The notes beneath the pieces were generated by a model that saw nothing but the letters and a program-made list of their open reading frames with translations, made no database searches and had not been told where the DNA came from. The translations under genes and the position numbers were made by a program. Below, in pieces: positions 27,393-38,084 of a stretch of DNA of 64,000 nt (positions within the stretch are counted from its first letter, which is position 1; every line of letters begins with the position of its first letter). The stretch is from NCBI RefSeq assembly GCF_006088715.1, contig NZ_CP030772.1, positions 248,001 through 312,000 on the forward strand, in the 5' to 3' direction. Source of the DNA: Streptomyces sp. YIM 121038. Lineage in GTDB: Bacteria > Actinomycetota > Actinomycetes > Streptomycetales > Streptomycetaceae.

Positions 27393-28272
27393 GCTTCTTT
27401 GAGTTGGCCACCGATCAGGTGACGGCCTATAGCGCAGCGAGCGAGGCCCCCGGGATGTTGATCGAGATGTCTGACGTCTCAACCATGCTGCTCGGGGGCC
27501 TCGTTGGTCATCCATCCTGCCGCACTCGACCTGCCCCGTGCACTCGTGGAGTGGGTCACCATGCTGATCGTCACGCGTGAGGGCGACCGGCGCTGCAAGC
27601 TCCGCCCGTCTCAGCGCGCGATGGTGGCACCGGTGTACCTGCGCGAACACACCACCCTGGCGAAGATCGCTGCCGGGTTCGGGATCAGCCAGCCCACCGC
27701 CCACGCCTACACCAGCACGGTCATCCACCTGCTCGCCGAGCGTGCACCGGGACTGCTGAAGGTCCTGCGCGAGACCGGTCCCGACTTCGTCCTGCTGGAC
27801 GGCACCCCCGCCGAGTGCGACCGGATCGGCGACGGACGAGCCGACTACTCCCACAAGCACCGCCGGCACGCGGTGAACGTGCAGGTGGTCACCGATCCGG
27901 ATGGCCGGCTGCTGTGGCTTTCACCCACGCCGCCGGGCCGGTCTCACGACCTGACCGCCGCCCGCACTCACTGGATCATCCGCATCTGCGAGCGCCAGGG
28001 CGTCCCCATCCTGATCCTGGCCGATCTCGCCTACCAGGGCGGCGGCCCCTGGCTGACCACGGGCATCAAACGCAGACCCCTGCAGGAACTCACCCCCACC
28101 GAGAAAACCGTCAACCGGGCCCTGGCCACAGCACGGGCACCGGTCGAACGCGGCATCACCCGCCTGAAGTCCTGGCAGACCTTCCGCAGATCCCGATACA
28201 GCCCCAACCGCATGACGTCCATCGCCAAAGCCGTCCTCACCCTCGAGCGGCAACACTGAAGAAGCTCAATGA
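27386..28272 (+). mobile_element. IS5-type element with intact transposase, copy B (copy A at 3057-3943)
   Basis: 887 bp bounded by TCATTGAGCTTCTT and its exact complement AAGAAGCTCAATGA. It cuts an IS30-family gene on its right side and the small membrane-protein gene on its left. Confidence 0.85.
27504..28259 (+). CDS. IS5-type transposase (intact, copy B)
   Basis: 251 aa, differing from the 3175-3930 protein by only a few residues (for example DLPRAL against DLPHAL, GRSHDL against [19 protein letters not shown] against [13 protein letters not shown]). All DDE-type motifs are present: [12 protein letters not shown]-equivalent, [10 protein letters not shown] and [13 protein letters not shown]. 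Complete length. Two intact copies suggest recent activity of this element. Confidence 0.88.
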   Translation: MVIHPAALDLPRALVEWVTMLIVTREGDRRCKLRPSQRAMVAPVYLREHTTLAKIAAGFGISQPTAHAYTSTVIHLLAERAPGLLKVLRETGPDFVLLDGTPAECDRIGDGRADYSHKHRRHAVNVQVVTDPDGRLLWLSPTPPGRSHDLTAARTHWIIRICERQGVPILILADLAYQGGGPWLTTGIKRRPLQELTPTEKTVNRALATARAPVERGITRLKSWQTFRRSRYSPNRMTSIAKAVLTLERQH

Positions 28273-29005
28273 GCATGACCATGGGGTGGCTGTGGCGGGG
28301 CTGTCGCTGCTGGGCCTGGCGGCGGGGCCTGCGGCGGGCACGGCCGCTGCGGAGGGCTCCGGCCAGTGCACGGCGGAGTTCACCGCGGCCCTGGACGTAG
28401 AGGGCCTGGTAGATCGTCTCGTGGACCACGTGCATCTCCGGCCGGTCGGGAAACTGCTGGCGCAGAGCGTGGCAGATCTGTTCCGGGCTCCACTTCTCGT
28501 CCAGCCTCTCCTGGATGGCCCGCAGCAGCACAGGATTCACGGAGATTTTCCGGGGCTTGGGGCGGGGCCGACGGGCATCAGCGCGGGCCTGGGCCGCATG
28601 GGGACGGTAGTACCAGCGGCCGTAGTCGTGCAGCACGGTGCGGTTGCGGCGGATCTCTCTACTGATGGTGGAAGGGCTGCGGCCCAGTTCTGCGGCTATC
28701 TGCCGGATCGTGGCCTTCTCCCGCAGCCGGTCGGCGATGTGGATGCGCTCGTCCTCGCGCAGATACCGCGACGGGCCGCGGACCACCGGCGCCTTCCGTG
28801 CCGGAGGCAGCGGTCTGCGGCCCTGGCCGCGTGAGCGGTCCCCGTTACGCCACTTCTTGCCCGTCCGGATGTCGACACCGACGATCCGGCAGGCGGCTTT
28901 GCTGCTGTAGCCCTGCTCCATGAGCTGGAAGTATGCGGCCCGTTCCCGGGGCAGCTTCTTCCTGCCCTGCGGCTTCGTCCGGTCCTTGCGGATCTCGAAC
29001 TCCAT
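28273..29005 (-). pseudogene. IS30-family transposase, C-terminally truncated
   Basis: Starts MEFEIRKDRTKPQGRKKLPR (an ATG further upstream at 29038 is also possible). Typical IS30 helix-turn-helix: EDERIHIADRLREKATIRQI then AAELGRSPSTISREIRRN, followed by DEKWSPEQICHALRQQFPDR and HVVHETIYQALYVQGRGEL. The catalytic rve domain downstream is missing because the IS5-type element at 27386-28272 replaced it. Confidence 0.8.
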
Positions 29006-29044
29006 CGAGCACCCCAGTTCACTGGGGTATTGCGACAACCGCTA

Positions 29045-29490
29045 GAACTCAAGCCCCTTGACCGCATCTCCGGGCCGGGGCCAGTGGCGGCCGGGCCCCG
29101 GTGCGGGCCGGGCCGGTAGACGGCCGGGGGCGTGTCCTCCCGGCTTCCGGTGATCTGGGTGAGCCTCGACTGCGCGGCCTTGGTGAGCGCCCGCGACAGG
29201 GCGACGTGCGGGTCCAGGTGGGCGCCCGAGCCGGACACCAGGAACGCGGACAGGTCCTCGCGCCACAGGTAGCAAGCCATCACCGCCACGCCGAACCGGC
29301 CGGGCAGATGCCACAGCTCCAGCCAGGCGCCCGCCGCCCGCACCCGGCCGATCAGGTCCGCGCAGTGAGCGTCCTCCACGCTGTCGGGGTCCAACCGGTG
29401 CGCCTCGCCTGGCCGCTCGGGGTCGGCGAGGTCGCTGATCACGTCGCGCTCGATGAGGCGCTGGACGTTGCCGCTCTCTCGTGAGGCCTC
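29045..29490 (-). pseudogene. YcaO-domain protein fragment
   Basis: Minus-strand piece beginning QRLIERDVISDLADPERP, then LIGRVRAAGAWLELWHLPGR, FGVAVMACYLWREDLSAFLV and SGSGAHLDPHVALSRALTKA, ending SRLTQITGSREDTPPAVYRP. This order matches the C-terminal half of YcaO proteins, the ATP-dependent enzymes that install azoline/thioamide groups in RiPP peptides or act with TfuA. The N-terminal half and the true C-terminus are missing. No precursor peptide or cyclodehydratase partner is visible. The 200 bp between here and 29692 contain no gene I can support. Confidence 0.6.
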
Positions 29491-29691
29491 CAACGGCCAG
29501 GAGAGGCAAAGGTATCCGCACAGCACACCCCGGCGACCACTACCACAGGGACCGCACGCAGCTCTCTCTTGAGGCGTCAACCATGCCTGGTGAGGCAAAG
29601 GCGTCACGCTCCCCATTCGAACAGTGCGGCAGACGCAACCAGTTCCGCCGGAACCGCTACAAGAGAATTAGGAGGGGGCAGCTCTTTGGGC

Positions 29692-30711
29692 CTACCTGGG
29701 CAGTAGGTCTTCAACGTAGGAAGGCAATCCGGAAGCACTGATGGTAGATGGGTCGAAGCGGTTGGTGCCGGTGCGATCCCATTCCTCCATGCGGCCCGCC
29801 CAGCTCTCAAAGCCGCTGACACAGTCCAAGACCAAGTTCTGGACCCGGTTAGGAGTGGAGAACTTGGTCAGCAACCCGCTCAGCTCATGTCTTGCCGCGA
29901 TGAAGTCCTTCACGCGGTTGTCGATGCGCTCACAGACCTCCTGAACTGCCTGGGCAGTGGTGAGTGTCCCGGCGTGCTGCAGGACGGTGACGAAATTGAT
30001 CGGTTCGTCGGCAGCCAGTTCCATATGGAGGGAGTGGACGTCGTTCGTCCAGCACATGATGTCGGCAATCGCCTCACGGATCACCTGGTAGGGTGAACTG
30101 TTGTGCACGGCGGACGACACTGGCGCGCCTCGGCATAGTTCAAGCATGTCGAAGATCGGATAACAGAAGGATGCCTCACGGCGCATCATGGAGAAACTGC
30201 CAATATCGGGGATGCTGGCATTCCTCCGAAAGGCGTTCTCCTCTTCGTGCCCGTTGAGGACGAGTGCCAGGTCATGGCGGAATCTGGTGTGCCAGTCAGG
30301 GCGGGCACGTGGCTCGAGATGTTCCAGGATGTCGGACAGCGCCCTGACCAACGGGCTGTCCTCGGCGTCGACGTCAGAGCCGGAGATCACCGCGCGCAGC
30401 CTTGTGTTCAGGTCGTCGTATGCGGAAGCGCGGCGCGTGCGGGCGGCGTTGTTCTGCTGGTCGTCGAGGAAGAACGCCAGAGTCGCGAACTCCACGACGA
30501 GTGCCGCATCCTCAATTCCGGCCCGGTCACAGCCCGCGGTCATCAGGCCGGTGATCTGATGGCGCCGGAATCGTGCCAACGCGCTTGCGCCCGCCAGCAG
30601 TCCGTGATGCGTGGCCCATCGTTCCGCGCTCCGCTGGATCACGGATTCGCTCTGGTGCCTCCGGATCTGAAACGGAAGTGTGATCACTTCCTGCCTGTGC
30701 TGCTCGAACAT
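29692..30711 (-). CDS. Class I terpene synthase
   Basis: 339 aa from ATG 30711 (MFEQHRQEVITLPFQIRRH), chosen because GGAGG lies 8 nt upstream; longer frames would run into the methyltransferase. Asp-rich motif LAFFLDDQQN at residues 83-87 (DDxxN variant). NSE triad NDVHSLHME at 223-231. The Arg at 177 lies 46 residues before the NSE triad, the usual pyrophosphate sensor distance. It converts a prenyl diphosphate (FPP or GGPP from the upstream synthase) into a cyclic terpene by ionisation. The product cannot be predicted from sequence. Last gene of the minus-strand operon, 26 nt after the methyltransferase stop. No lesion seen. Confidence 0.85.
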   Translation of the reverse strand: MFEQHRQEVITLPFQIRRHQSESVIQRSAERWATHHGLLAGASALARFRRHQITGLMTAGCDRAGIEDAALVVEFATLAFFLDDQQNNAARTRRASAYDDLNTRLRAVISGSDVDAEDSPLVRALSDILEHLEPRARPDWHTRFRHDLALVLNGHEEENAFRRNASIPDIGSFSMMRREASFCYPIFDMLELCRGAPVSSAVHNSSPYQVIREAIADIMCWTNDVHSLHMELAADEPINFVTVLQHAGTLTTAQAVQEVCERIDNRVKDFIAARHELSGLLTKFSTPNRVQNLVLDCVSGFESWAGRMEEWDRTGTNRFDPSTISASGLPSYVEDLLPR

Positions 30712-30737
30712 TCTCCATCCTCCGTAGCCTTGAGGTT

Positions 30738-31551
30738 TCACCGCAGGTTTCGGCCATATGCGACCACCATCGCTGGTCCAGGGATCGGGTCTGTGTGATC
30801 GGCGAAGACTTAGTGAAGCTCTTCGCAGGCAGCGGATCCAAGAGGCCGTGCTGGATGAAGGGCTCCTGGACATGGCGGAGTGTCAAGGAGAAGAGGTTGT
30901 CGGCGTGAGGCGTGATGGTGCGGACTCTCACTTCACCTCCGATGCCGACCAGACCGGCGGTGGCCAGAGCAGGGATGAGCTTACGGCCGTAGAACGGATC
31001 GGCGTCGGCTGCGGACATCATTTGTGCGCATGCGCTGATGAATGTGGCGGTCCGCTCGGCGATGTGCGGTGTGGCAGCGAGTGCAGCGGACGCTGCGACG
31101 GTCTCTGGATGCATGTCGTGGTCCTCGACGACGAGCCAGCCGTCGGGGGCTAGCCAAGAGGCGAGCCGGTCGACCACGTGCTGCCGATTGGGGAGATGTT
31201 CGATGACGGCGCGGGCGTGGATCAGGTCGAAGCCGAGATCGCCCGGGGTGTCGCGGGTGACGTCGAGTTCACAGACCTCGAATCCTGGCCGGGTATCGGT
31301 CGGTAGGAAACGGAGGTCGATGTCGGTGGCCGGGACGTACCCTTCGAGGCCGGCCTCGTCACTGATCCATCGTGCGATGCTGCCCGCTCCAGCGCCGATC
31401 TCCAGGCACCTGGGCGGGGGACACCCAGGCCAGTGAGCACGCTGATGCTGGTCGGGTCGTACTGTTTCTCCAGCGCCTTGAGCCGGAGTTCCTCATGCTC
31501 CCAATCTTCGCTCATGACGTAGGTGGCGGCCTGGGGCTCTTGGATGGTCAT
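30738..31551 (-). pseudogene. SAM-dependent methyltransferase, multiply disrupted
   Basis: The gene can be rebuilt from three frames. The start is MTIQEPQAATYVMSEDWEHE (ATG 31551, 8 nt after the P450 stop). A G5 run near 31415-31420 has lost one base; restoring it gives CLEIGAGAGSIARWISDEAG, the SAM-binding motif I. The frame then runs through FDLIHARAVIEHLPNRQHVV and SWLAPDGWLVVEDHDM to QEPFIQHGLLD. Near 30835 the frame shifts again, and the true end VFADHTDPIPGPAMVVAYGR then NLR-stop is in the third frame, preceded by an in-frame TAA at 30810-30812. Rebuilt length is about 271 aa, normal for the class. It would have methylated the terpenoid or a precursor; it should now be inactive unless these are sequencing errors. 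Confidence 0.8.
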
Positions 31552-31559
31552 AGGTCGCC

Positions 31560-32925
31560 TCACCGCAGTCGCGCGATCATGATCAGGTTGGAGGGTTGGA
31601 CCGTTGTCCACGGGATTTCGCGGACGTGTGTTCCCGGCTGGTGGGTCAGGGTCCAGCGGCGGGTGATACTGGCGATTGAGACCATGATCTCGGCCATGGC
31701 GAAGGCGTCGCCGATGCACCTGTGCTTCCCCACACCGAACGGCATGTAGCCGGAGCGGGGCAGGTTCCCGGTCCGGCCGTCGAGCCAGCGGTCGGGATCG
31801 AATTCCATGGGGTGGTCGAAGACCTCTGAGGACCGATGCATGGTCGTCAGACTAAAGGCCACCTCGCCTCCCGCAGGGATGCGATAGGCGCCGAGGTCCA
31901 CCGGACCCGCAGCTCGCCGGGAGAGGAACCAGTTGGGCTGATGCAGTCGCAAGACCTCGTTAGCGGCCGCGATCGTGTAGGGCAATTTCCCGAAGTCCTG
32001 ATAGGAGATCGGCCTGTCGCCTAGCTCGGTCTGCAGTTCGTTGACCAGTCGCCGTTCGGCCTGCGGGTGCCGGGCCAGTTCGTGGAAAAACCAGGCGAGT
32101 GTGGTGGAGACAGTCTCGGCGCCTGCCACCAGCATGGTGACGATCTCATCTCGCAATTGTTCTTCACTGAATCCATAGCCTTCGTCGCGGGCGCTGATCA
32201 GCATGTCCAGTAGACAGTCATCTTTAGGGATCCCTGTTCGCTGTTCGGCGATCAGCGTGTTGACGATATTGTGGAACACGGCGACGGATTGTTTGTAACG
32301 CCGATTCACTGGAAGAGGTAGCTTCTCCATCCATGGATAGGGATAGAGCGCCTGCGCAGTAATGCCTGCGACGATTCCAGGAAAGGCGCGTTCGACCTGC
32401 TCGGCAGCACGGTTTGCGAGGTCCGCCCGAAATAGCGTTCGCGTCAGGATCTCCACGGCTGTCTCGTGGGTCTCCGCGCTCATAGCGAACGGCTGCCCTA
32501 CTTTCCAAGCGCTCGACCTGTCCTCCACGACGGAGCGCATAGTCTCGACATAGCACTCCATCTTCTGGCGGTGGAAGGCTGGCTGGATCAACCGCCGGTT
32601 CCGCCAATGCTGCTCGCCTTCGGAGACGATGATGCCTTGGCCGAAGATTTTGGCAGCCTTCTCGAAGACCAGTCCCCGCGTGAAAGCTCCGTCCTCTCCG
32701 GTGAAAAGGGACCGGACGAGCCGGTGGGAGGTGAGGAAGTAGATCGGTTGGCGGCCGATATAGATGGTGACGACGTCCACTGACTGTGGCAACGATGCCA
32801 AGAACGCGAGCGGGTCCTTGAGCATCCTCGGTAGATGTCCGGCCAGGGGGGAAATGCCCGGGAAGTACAGGAGGCTCTTTCACCGGGCGCTTCCGGCGCT
32901 GCCCGTGTTGAACTGTGCCTGCCAT
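31560..32925 (-). CDS. Cytochrome P450 with N-terminal frameshift
   Basis: The gene starts at ATG 32925, overlapping the ispH stop as TAATG. The first ~33 codons ([20 protein letters not shown]) shift out of frame at a C6 run near 32845-32850; removing one C gives PGHFPLAGHLPRMLKDPLAF, as expected for bacterial P450s. From 32825 the 421-codon remainder is intact: I-helix VAGAETVSTTLAWF, ExxR as NEVLRLH, and haem-binding FGVGKHRCIG. A soluble monooxygenase likely to oxidise the terpene hydrocarbon. Translation from an internal ATG (MLKDPLAF) would lose the proline-rich start, so activity is uncertain. Ferredoxin partners are not encoded here. Confidence 0.85.
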
Positions 32926-33917
32926 TAGTCGCCCTGCCCTTCGTGATCAGCGTGCTTTGGACTTACGGATGCCAGCGCCGATACCGTCAGCTGGCGTGGC
33001 AGTGCGAAGCGCTGGTGCTCCTCAGTGACGGTGGCGGTCTCCACGTCGCTGTAGCCGTGTGCGGCCAGCCAGTGAATAACGCCGTCGACCAGGATCTCGG
33101 GGACGGAGGCGCCGGAGGTGACGCCGATCGTGGTGACGTCCTGGAGCCACGCCTTGTTGATCTGTTCGGCGTAGTCGACCAGGTAGGACGCTGTGGCGCC
33201 GGCGCCGAGGGCGACCTCGACCAGGCGCTGGGAGTTGGAGGAGTTGCGGGAGCCGACGACGATGACGAGGTCGGCCTCGGCTGCGATCTGCTTGGCGGCC
33301 TGCTGGCGGTTCTGTGTGGCGTAGCAGATGTCGTCGCTGGGCGGCGAGAGCAGGTGGGGGAACTTGGTCTTGAGGGCGTCGGCCGTCGCCATTGTCTCGT
33401 CGACTGAGAGGGTGGTCTGGGAGAGCCAGACGACCTTTGACTCGTCGCGCACCTCGACGTTGGTGACGGCCCCTGGGCCGTCGACGAGCTGGATGTGGTC
33501 CGGGGCCTCGCCCAAGGTGCCGATGACCTCCTCGTGGCCTTCGTGGCCGATCAGGAGGATGTCGTAGTCCTCCTTGGCGTACCGCACGGCTTCCTTGTGG
33601 ACCTTGGTGACCAGCGGGCAGGTCGCGTCGATGGTGGTGAGCCCGCGCTCGGCGACCTCCGCATGGACGGCCGGGGCCACGCCGTGCGCGGAGAAGACGA
33701 CGATGGAGCCCTCGGGCACCTCGGCTGTCTCCTCAACGAAGACCGCGCCCTTCTTCTCCAGGGTCTGGACGACGTACGTGTTGTGGACGATCTCGTGGCG
33801 CACGTACACCGGCGGCCCGTACAGCTCCAGGGCCCTGTTCACGGCGGTAATCGCCCGGTCCACCCCGGCGCAGACTCCGCGTGGGGAGGCGAGCAGCACG
33901 CGCTTGCGGCCGGTCAT
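32925..33917 (-). CDS. ispH: 4-hydroxy-3-methylbut-2-enyl diphosphate reductase (LytB/IspH)
   Basis: 330 aa. Last step of the MEP pathway: reduces HMBPP to IPP and DMAPP using a [4Fe-4S] cluster. Cluster cysteines are visible in [26 protein letters not shown] and [12 protein letters not shown], and the active-site stretch [14 protein letters not shown] is present. Starts with ATGA overlapping the prenyl synthase stop (33914-33917), so translation is coupled. This is presumably an extra copy dedicated to the terpenoid cluster; a housekeeping copy is expected elsewhere in the genome (inference). Confidence 0.95.
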   Translation of the reverse strand: MTGRKRVLLASPRGVCAGVDRAITAVNRALELYGPPVYVRHEIVHNTYVVQTLEKKGAVFVEETAEVPEGSIVVFSAHGVAPAVHAEVAERGLTTIDATCPLVTKVHKEAVRYAKEDYDILLIGHEGHEEVIGTLGEAPDHIQLVDGPGAVTNVEVRDESKVVWLSQTTLSVDETMATADALKTKFPHLLSPPSDDICYATQNRQQAAKQIAAEADLVIVVGSRNSSNSQRLVEVALGAGATASYLVDYAEQINKAWLQDVTTIGVTSGASVPEILVDGVIHWLAAHGYSDVETATVTEEHQRFALPRQLTVSALASVSPKHADHEGQGD

Positions 33918-34996
33918 GAGGTGCGCTCCACGGCCAGGGCCGCGATGCGGCGCAGGGCGGTGATGGAGACGGGTGGGCAGGGGGTGTTCTGCAGGGCGGC
34001 CAGGGCCTGCTGGTATCTGGTGGCGATCATGGCCTCCACGGTGCTGCGTGCGCCGGTGGCCTCCAGCACCTGCCGGATGCGGGCGGCACCTGCCTCATCC
34101 AGTGCTCGCTGGCCCACCAGCCGGTCAAGCAGCGCCCGTTGGGTTGGGGTGGCGCGCTGGGCGGCCAGGGCGAGCAGGACGGTGTGCTTGCCTTCGCGCA
34201 GGTCGTCCAGGACGGGTTTCCCGGTTTGCTTGGGGGTTCCGTAGATGCCCAGCACGTCGTCGCGGAGTTGGAAGGCTTCGCCCAGTGGCAGGGCGTACCG
34301 GCTCAGGGCATCCAGTAGCCCCTGGTCGGCGCCAGCGAGGACGGCGCCGGTGTGCAGGGGGCGCTCAACGGTGTACTTGGCGGTCTTGTACCGGATCACG
34401 CGGAGTGTCGTGTCCAGGTCGGTGGCAGGCTTGTGGGGGGCGAGCAGGTCCAGGTGCTGGCCGTAGGTGACCTCCTGGCGCATGGTCTGCAGCACCTGGT
34501 TGAGGGCAGCGCGGCGGGCGGGCGGGGAGACGGTGGTGTCGAGGAGTTCCTGGGACCAGGCCAGGGCCATGTCGCCAGCCAGGATCGCGCCGCAGATCCC
34601 CCACCATGCCGCGTCCTCGCTGTCCGGGGCCGGGTGGCGGTGCGCCAGAGCGCGGTGCACAGCGGGCCGTCGGCGGCGGGTGGCGGAGTTGTCCATGTTG
34701 TCGTCGTGGATGAGGCAGAAGGCGTGGAACAGCTCCAGCCCGGCCGCCACCCGCGCCACGGGCGCGCTGTCGCCGTGCCCGCCCGCCGCCTGCCAGCCCA
34801 CCACGCACAGCAGCGGACTCAGCCGCTTCCCGCCCGCGTGAAGGAAGCCATGCAGGGCACGGGGGACGTCGTCTGGCAGGCAGCCTTCGACGGCGGTGCG
34901 GATCTTCTGGCCGAGGAAGTGGCGCAGCACGGCCTCGACCCGGTCTTGGACGGCGGACAGGTCGGCGGGCGGGGCCGCCAGGGATGGAGCCGTCAT
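33914..34996 (-). CDS. Polyprenyl diphosphate synthase (probably GGPP or FPP synthase)
   Basis: 360 aa. First Asp-rich motif [16 protein letters not shown] (DDxxD), second [12 protein letters not shown]. Further landmarks: [15 protein letters not shown] near residue 75, [13 protein letters not shown], and [12 protein letters not shown]. It condenses IPP with DMAPP to give the substrate of the terpene synthase. Chain length cannot be fixed without structural comparison. Overlaps ispG and ispH by 4 nt at each end. It is closely parallel to the broken homologue at 48257-53667, which shares the order ispG tail, synthase, terpene synthase. Confidence 0.92.
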   Translation of the reverse strand: MTAPSLAAPPADLSAVQDRVEAVLRHFLGQKIRTAVEGCLPDDVPRALHGFLHAGGKRLSPLLCVVGWQAAGGHGDSAPVARVAAGLELFHAFCLIHDDNMDNSATRRRRPAVHRALAHRHPAPDSEDAAWWGICGAILAGDMALAWSQELLDTTVSPPARRAALNQVLQTMRQEVTYGQHLDLLAPHKPATDLDTTLRVIRYKTAKYTVERPLHTGAVLAGADQGLLDALSRYALPLGEAFQLRDDVLGIYGTPKQTGKPVLDDLREGKHTVLLALAAQRATPTQRALLDRLVGQRALDEAGAARIRQVLEATGARSTVEAMIATRYQQALAALQNTPCPPVSITALRRIAALAVERTS

Positions 34997-36135
34997 GACA
35001 CCTGACCTCCGTGCGGGAGCTGGCTCTGCTCGGCCAGGCGGAGCGCTTCTTCCACGAGCGTCTCGACGATCTTGTTCTCGGGGACGGTGCGGACGACCTG
35101 GCCCTGGTGGAAGATCTGGCCTTTGCCGTTGCCGCAGGAGACCCCGAGGTCGGCTTCGCGGGCCTCGCCGGGCCCGTTGACGACGCAGCCCATCACGGCG
35201 ATGCGCAGCGGGTGGGGGAAGCCGTCGAAGGCGGCCTCCACCTGCGCGGCCAGCTTGTGGATGTCGACCTGCAGTCTGCCGCAGCCCGGGCAGGAGACAA
35301 TCTCCAGCTTCCTCGGGCGCAGGCCGAGTGAGGACAGGATGTGGCAGCCGGCTTTGACCTGCTCCGCGGGCGGCGCGGACAGCGAGACCCGGATGGTGTC
35401 CCCGATGCCTTCCGCGAGGAGGATGCTAAAAGCGACGGCGGATTTGATCGACCCCTGGAACGCGGGACCGGCCTCGGTCACCCCGAGATGGAGGGGGTAG
35501 TCGCACTGCTCGGCGAGCAGCCGGTTCGCGGCGACCATCGTCAGCGGATCGTGGTGCTTGACCGCGATCTTTAGATCATGGAAGCCGTGCTCCTCGAACA
35601 GCGAGCACTCCCACAGGGCCGACTCCACCAGGGCTTGGGGGGTGGCCGCGCCGTACTTGGCCAGGAGGCGCGGATCGAGCGAGCCGGCATTGACGCCGAT
35701 CCGGATGGGCGCTTTGGCCGCCGAGGCGGCCTGGGCGATCTGGCCGATCTTGTCGTCGAACTTCTTGATGTTGCCCGGGTTCACGCGGACCGCCGCGCAA
35801 CCTGCATCGAGGGCGGCGAAGACGTAGCGGGGCTGGAAGTGGATGTCGGCGATCACCGGAATCGGCGACTTGGCGACGATGGTCGCCAGGGCGTCGGCGG
35901 CCTCCTGGTTGGGGCAGGCCACGCGCACGATGTCGCAGCCCGCCGAGGTGCAAGCGGCGATCTGCTGCAGCGTGGCGTCCACGTCTTCGGTACGCGTGGT
36001 GGTCATGGTCTGCACACTGACCGGGGCGCCGCCGCCCACGGGCACCGACCCGACACGCAACCGACGGGAAGGGCGGCGACGCCCCGGAACCTGGTGGGAG
36101 GGCAGCGTCGGCAGGCTTAGTTCCGTGGTGGTCAT
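34993..36135 (-). CDS. ispG: 4-hydroxy-3-methylbut-2-en-1-yl diphosphate synthase (IspG/GcpE)
   Basis: 380 aa. MEP pathway enzyme that converts MEcPP to HMBPP with a [4Fe-4S] cluster. Cluster ligands appear in [14 protein letters not shown] and [13 protein letters not shown]. The TIM-barrel start [20 protein letters not shown] and [13 protein letters not shown] are typical. ATGA overlap with dxs upstream and with the prenyl synthase downstream. A C-terminal fragment of a second ispG occurs at 48127-48260. Confidence 0.95.
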   Translation of the reverse strand: MTTTELSLPTLPSHQVPGRRRPSRRLRVGSVPVGGGAPVSVQTMTTTRTEDVDATLQQIAACTSAGCDIVRVACPNQEAADALATIVAKSPIPVIADIHFQPRYVFAALDAGCAAVRVNPGNIKKFDDKIGQIAQAASAAKAPIRIGVNAGSLDPRLLAKYGAATPQALVESALWECSLFEEHGFHDLKIAVKHHDPLTMVAANRLLAEQCDYPLHLGVTEAGPAFQGSIKSAVAFSILLAEGIGDTIRVSLSAPPAEQVKAGCHILSSLGLRPRKLEIVSCPGCGRLQVDIHKLAAQVEAAFDGFPHPLRIAVMGCVVNGPGEAREADLGVSCGNGKGQIFHQGQVVRTVPENKIVETLVEEALRLAEQSQLPHGGQVS

Positions 36136-38084
36136 CGTGTCCTCCGGGAAGCGGAAGGGGCGGGCTGGCGGGCAGCCTGCGGGGTGGGGGCCGGGCGCTG
36201 CACCGGCGCTTGGTCCGCCGGGGGGATCGGGACCTGAGTGGAGCGGGCCACCAGCACGGCGTTGGTGATCGCTTCCGCGCTCAGTCCGGCTTGTTCCAGT
36301 AGGCCCTCGCGGCTGCCGTGCTCGATGAACGCCTGCGGCAGGCCCAGGCGCACCAGCGGCACCCGTGCCGCACGGTCGTTGAGGGACTGGAGCAGGGCCG
36401 TGCCCATACCGCCGTGGCGCAGGTTGTCCTCGATGGTGACGACCAGACGGTGGCGGGCGGCGAGATCGGTCAGGGCCGGTTGGATGGGCAGTAGCCAGCG
36501 GGGGTCGATCACGGTGGCGCCGATGCCGAACTCTTCCAGCTCCCGCGCTGCTTCACAGGCCCGCTGGCCCATCGGCCCGGCCGCGACCAGCAGTACGTCC
36601 CGGCTGCCCGCCAGGCTGCAGTGCAGCACGTCCCCGGCCTCCAGCCGCTCCACCGCCGGCAGTCCGGCCGGCGCGGGGCCCTTGGGGAAACGCAGCAGAC
36701 TCGGCCCCTCGCCATACGCCACGGCCTCGGAAAGGAGTTCCTCGAGCCGGGTGGCGTCTCTGGGGGCGGCGATCCGCAGGCCGGGGACAGTGGAGAAGAC
36801 GGACAGGTCCCACATGCCGTGATGGGAGGGCCCGTCCGGGCCCGTGATCCCGGCCCTATCCAGAACGAAGGTGACCGGCAGCCGGTGCATGGCCACATCC
36901 ATGAGGACCTGGTCGAAGGCCCGGTTCAGGAACGTGGCGTAGATCGCCACGATGGGGTGGTAGCCGCCCATCGCCAGCCCGGCTGCACTGGTGACGGCCT
37001 GCTGCTCGGCGATGCCGACATCGAACACCCGCTGCGGGAACCGCTCCGCCATCGCGTGCAGACCGGTGGGACGCAGCATCGACGCCGTCACCGCCACCAC
37101 TTCCTCGCGCTGTTCCGCCAGGTGCAGCAGGCTCCGCGAGAACACGCTGGTCCACGACGGGCGCGCCGTCGTGGGAGTGCCTGCCACGCCGGGCGCAGGA
37201 GGAGAGGTGGGGCGGCCGGTTGCCGGATCGACCACGCCAACGGCGTGCAGGCAGTCCGCCGTGTCCTGCTCGGCGGGCTCGTAGCCCTTGCCCTTGACGG
37301 TGAAGGCGTGTACCACGGTGGGCCGGTTCATGGCCCGCGCCCGCGCCAGGGCCTGTTCCAGCTCGCCGGTGTGATGCCCGTCGACGGGGCCGAAGTAGGT
37401 GAAGCCCAGGTCAGTGAAGAAGTTGTGGCACGTCTCCAGACCGCCCCCGAACCGCAGGTCGTTCAGATGCGCGGCAAGCGCACCGCTGGTGGGGGCGTAG
37501 GAGCGGCCGTTGTCGTTCACCACGACGATGACCGGCCGGTCCTTGGCCGCACCCAGATTGTTGAACGCCTCGAAGGCGAGGCCGCCGCTCAGCGCACCGT
37601 CCCCGATCACCGCCACCACCGCCCGGTCCACTTCTCCGGCCAGCTGGCGGGCCTTGGCCAGCCCGTCCGCATACGCCAGGGCCGTGGAGGCGTGCGAGTT
37701 CTCCACCAGATCGTGCCCGGACTCCGAACGGGACGGGTAGCCTGACAGGCCGCCCGGCTGCCGCAGCCGCTCGAACCCGGTCCGGCGGCCCGTCAGGAGC
37801 TTGTGCGCATACGCCTGATGGCCGGTATCGAAGATCAGCGTGTCGTGCGGGGAGTCGAATACCCGGTGCAGGGCAAGGGTCAGCTCGACCACGCCGAGGT
37901 TCGGGCCCAGATGCCCACCCGTGGCGCACACCTTCTCGACCAGGAACTGCCGGATCTCCCCCGCCAGTTGCAGCAGCTCATCCGCGGACAGCCCGCGCAC
38001 ATCAACGGGACCCACCACCGCAGGCAGCAGCGGGCCAGGCGCCAGAGACGGGGACTGGGACTGGGACTGGGGTACCTGTGCCAT
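36132..38084 (-). CDS. dxs: 1-deoxy-D-xylulose-5-phosphate synthase
   Basis: 650 aa. Thiamine diphosphate enzyme joining pyruvate and glyceraldehyde 3-phosphate, the first and rate-limiting MEP step. TPP/Mg motif [18 protein letters not shown]; transketolase-like landmarks [17 protein letters not shown] and [21 protein letters not shown]-terminal domain with [14 protein letters not shown]. The extreme N-terminus ([13 protein letters not shown]) and the C-terminal tail are low-complexity and Pro/Gln/Ala-rich. First gene of the seven-gene operon; the promoter should lie in 38085-38440. Having dxs first suggests flux into the pathway is controlled with the cluster. Confidence 0.95.
   Translation of the reverse strand: MAQVPQSQSQSPSLAPGPLLPAVVGPVDVRGLSADELLQLAGEIRQFLVEKVCATGGHLGPNLGVVELTLALHRVFDSPHDTLIFDTGHQAYAHKLLTGRRTGFERLRQPGGLSGYPSRSESGHDLVENSHASTALAYADGLAKARQLAGEVDRAVVAVIGDGALSGGLAFEAFNNLGAAKDRPVIVVVNDNGRSYAPTSGALAAHLNDLRFGGGLETCHNFFTDLGFTYFGPVDGHHTGELEQALARARAMNRPTVVHAFTVKGKGYEPAEQDTADCLHAVGVVDPATGRPTSPPAPGVAGTPTTARPSWTSVFSRSLLHLAEQREEVVAVTASMLRPTGLHAMAERFPQRVFDVGIAEQQAVTSAAGLAMGGYHPIVAIYATFLNRAFDQVLMDVAMHRLPVTFVLDRAGITGPDGPSHHGMWDLSVFSTVPGLRIAAPRDATRLEELLSEAVAYGEGPSLLRFPKGPAPAGLPAVERLEAGDVLHCSLAGSRDVLLVAAGPMGQRACEAARELEEFGIGATVIDPRWLLPIQPALTDLAARHRLVVTIEDNLRHGGMGTALLQSLNDRAARVPLVRLGLPQAFIEHGSREGLLEQAGLSAEAITNAVLVARSTQVPIPPADQAPVQRPAPTPQAARQPAPSASRRTR

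Noticed and set aside
36621..37745. A 374-codon plus-strand open frame within dxs
   Set aside because: Antisense of dxs, whose own frame carries clear TPP-enzyme motifs.
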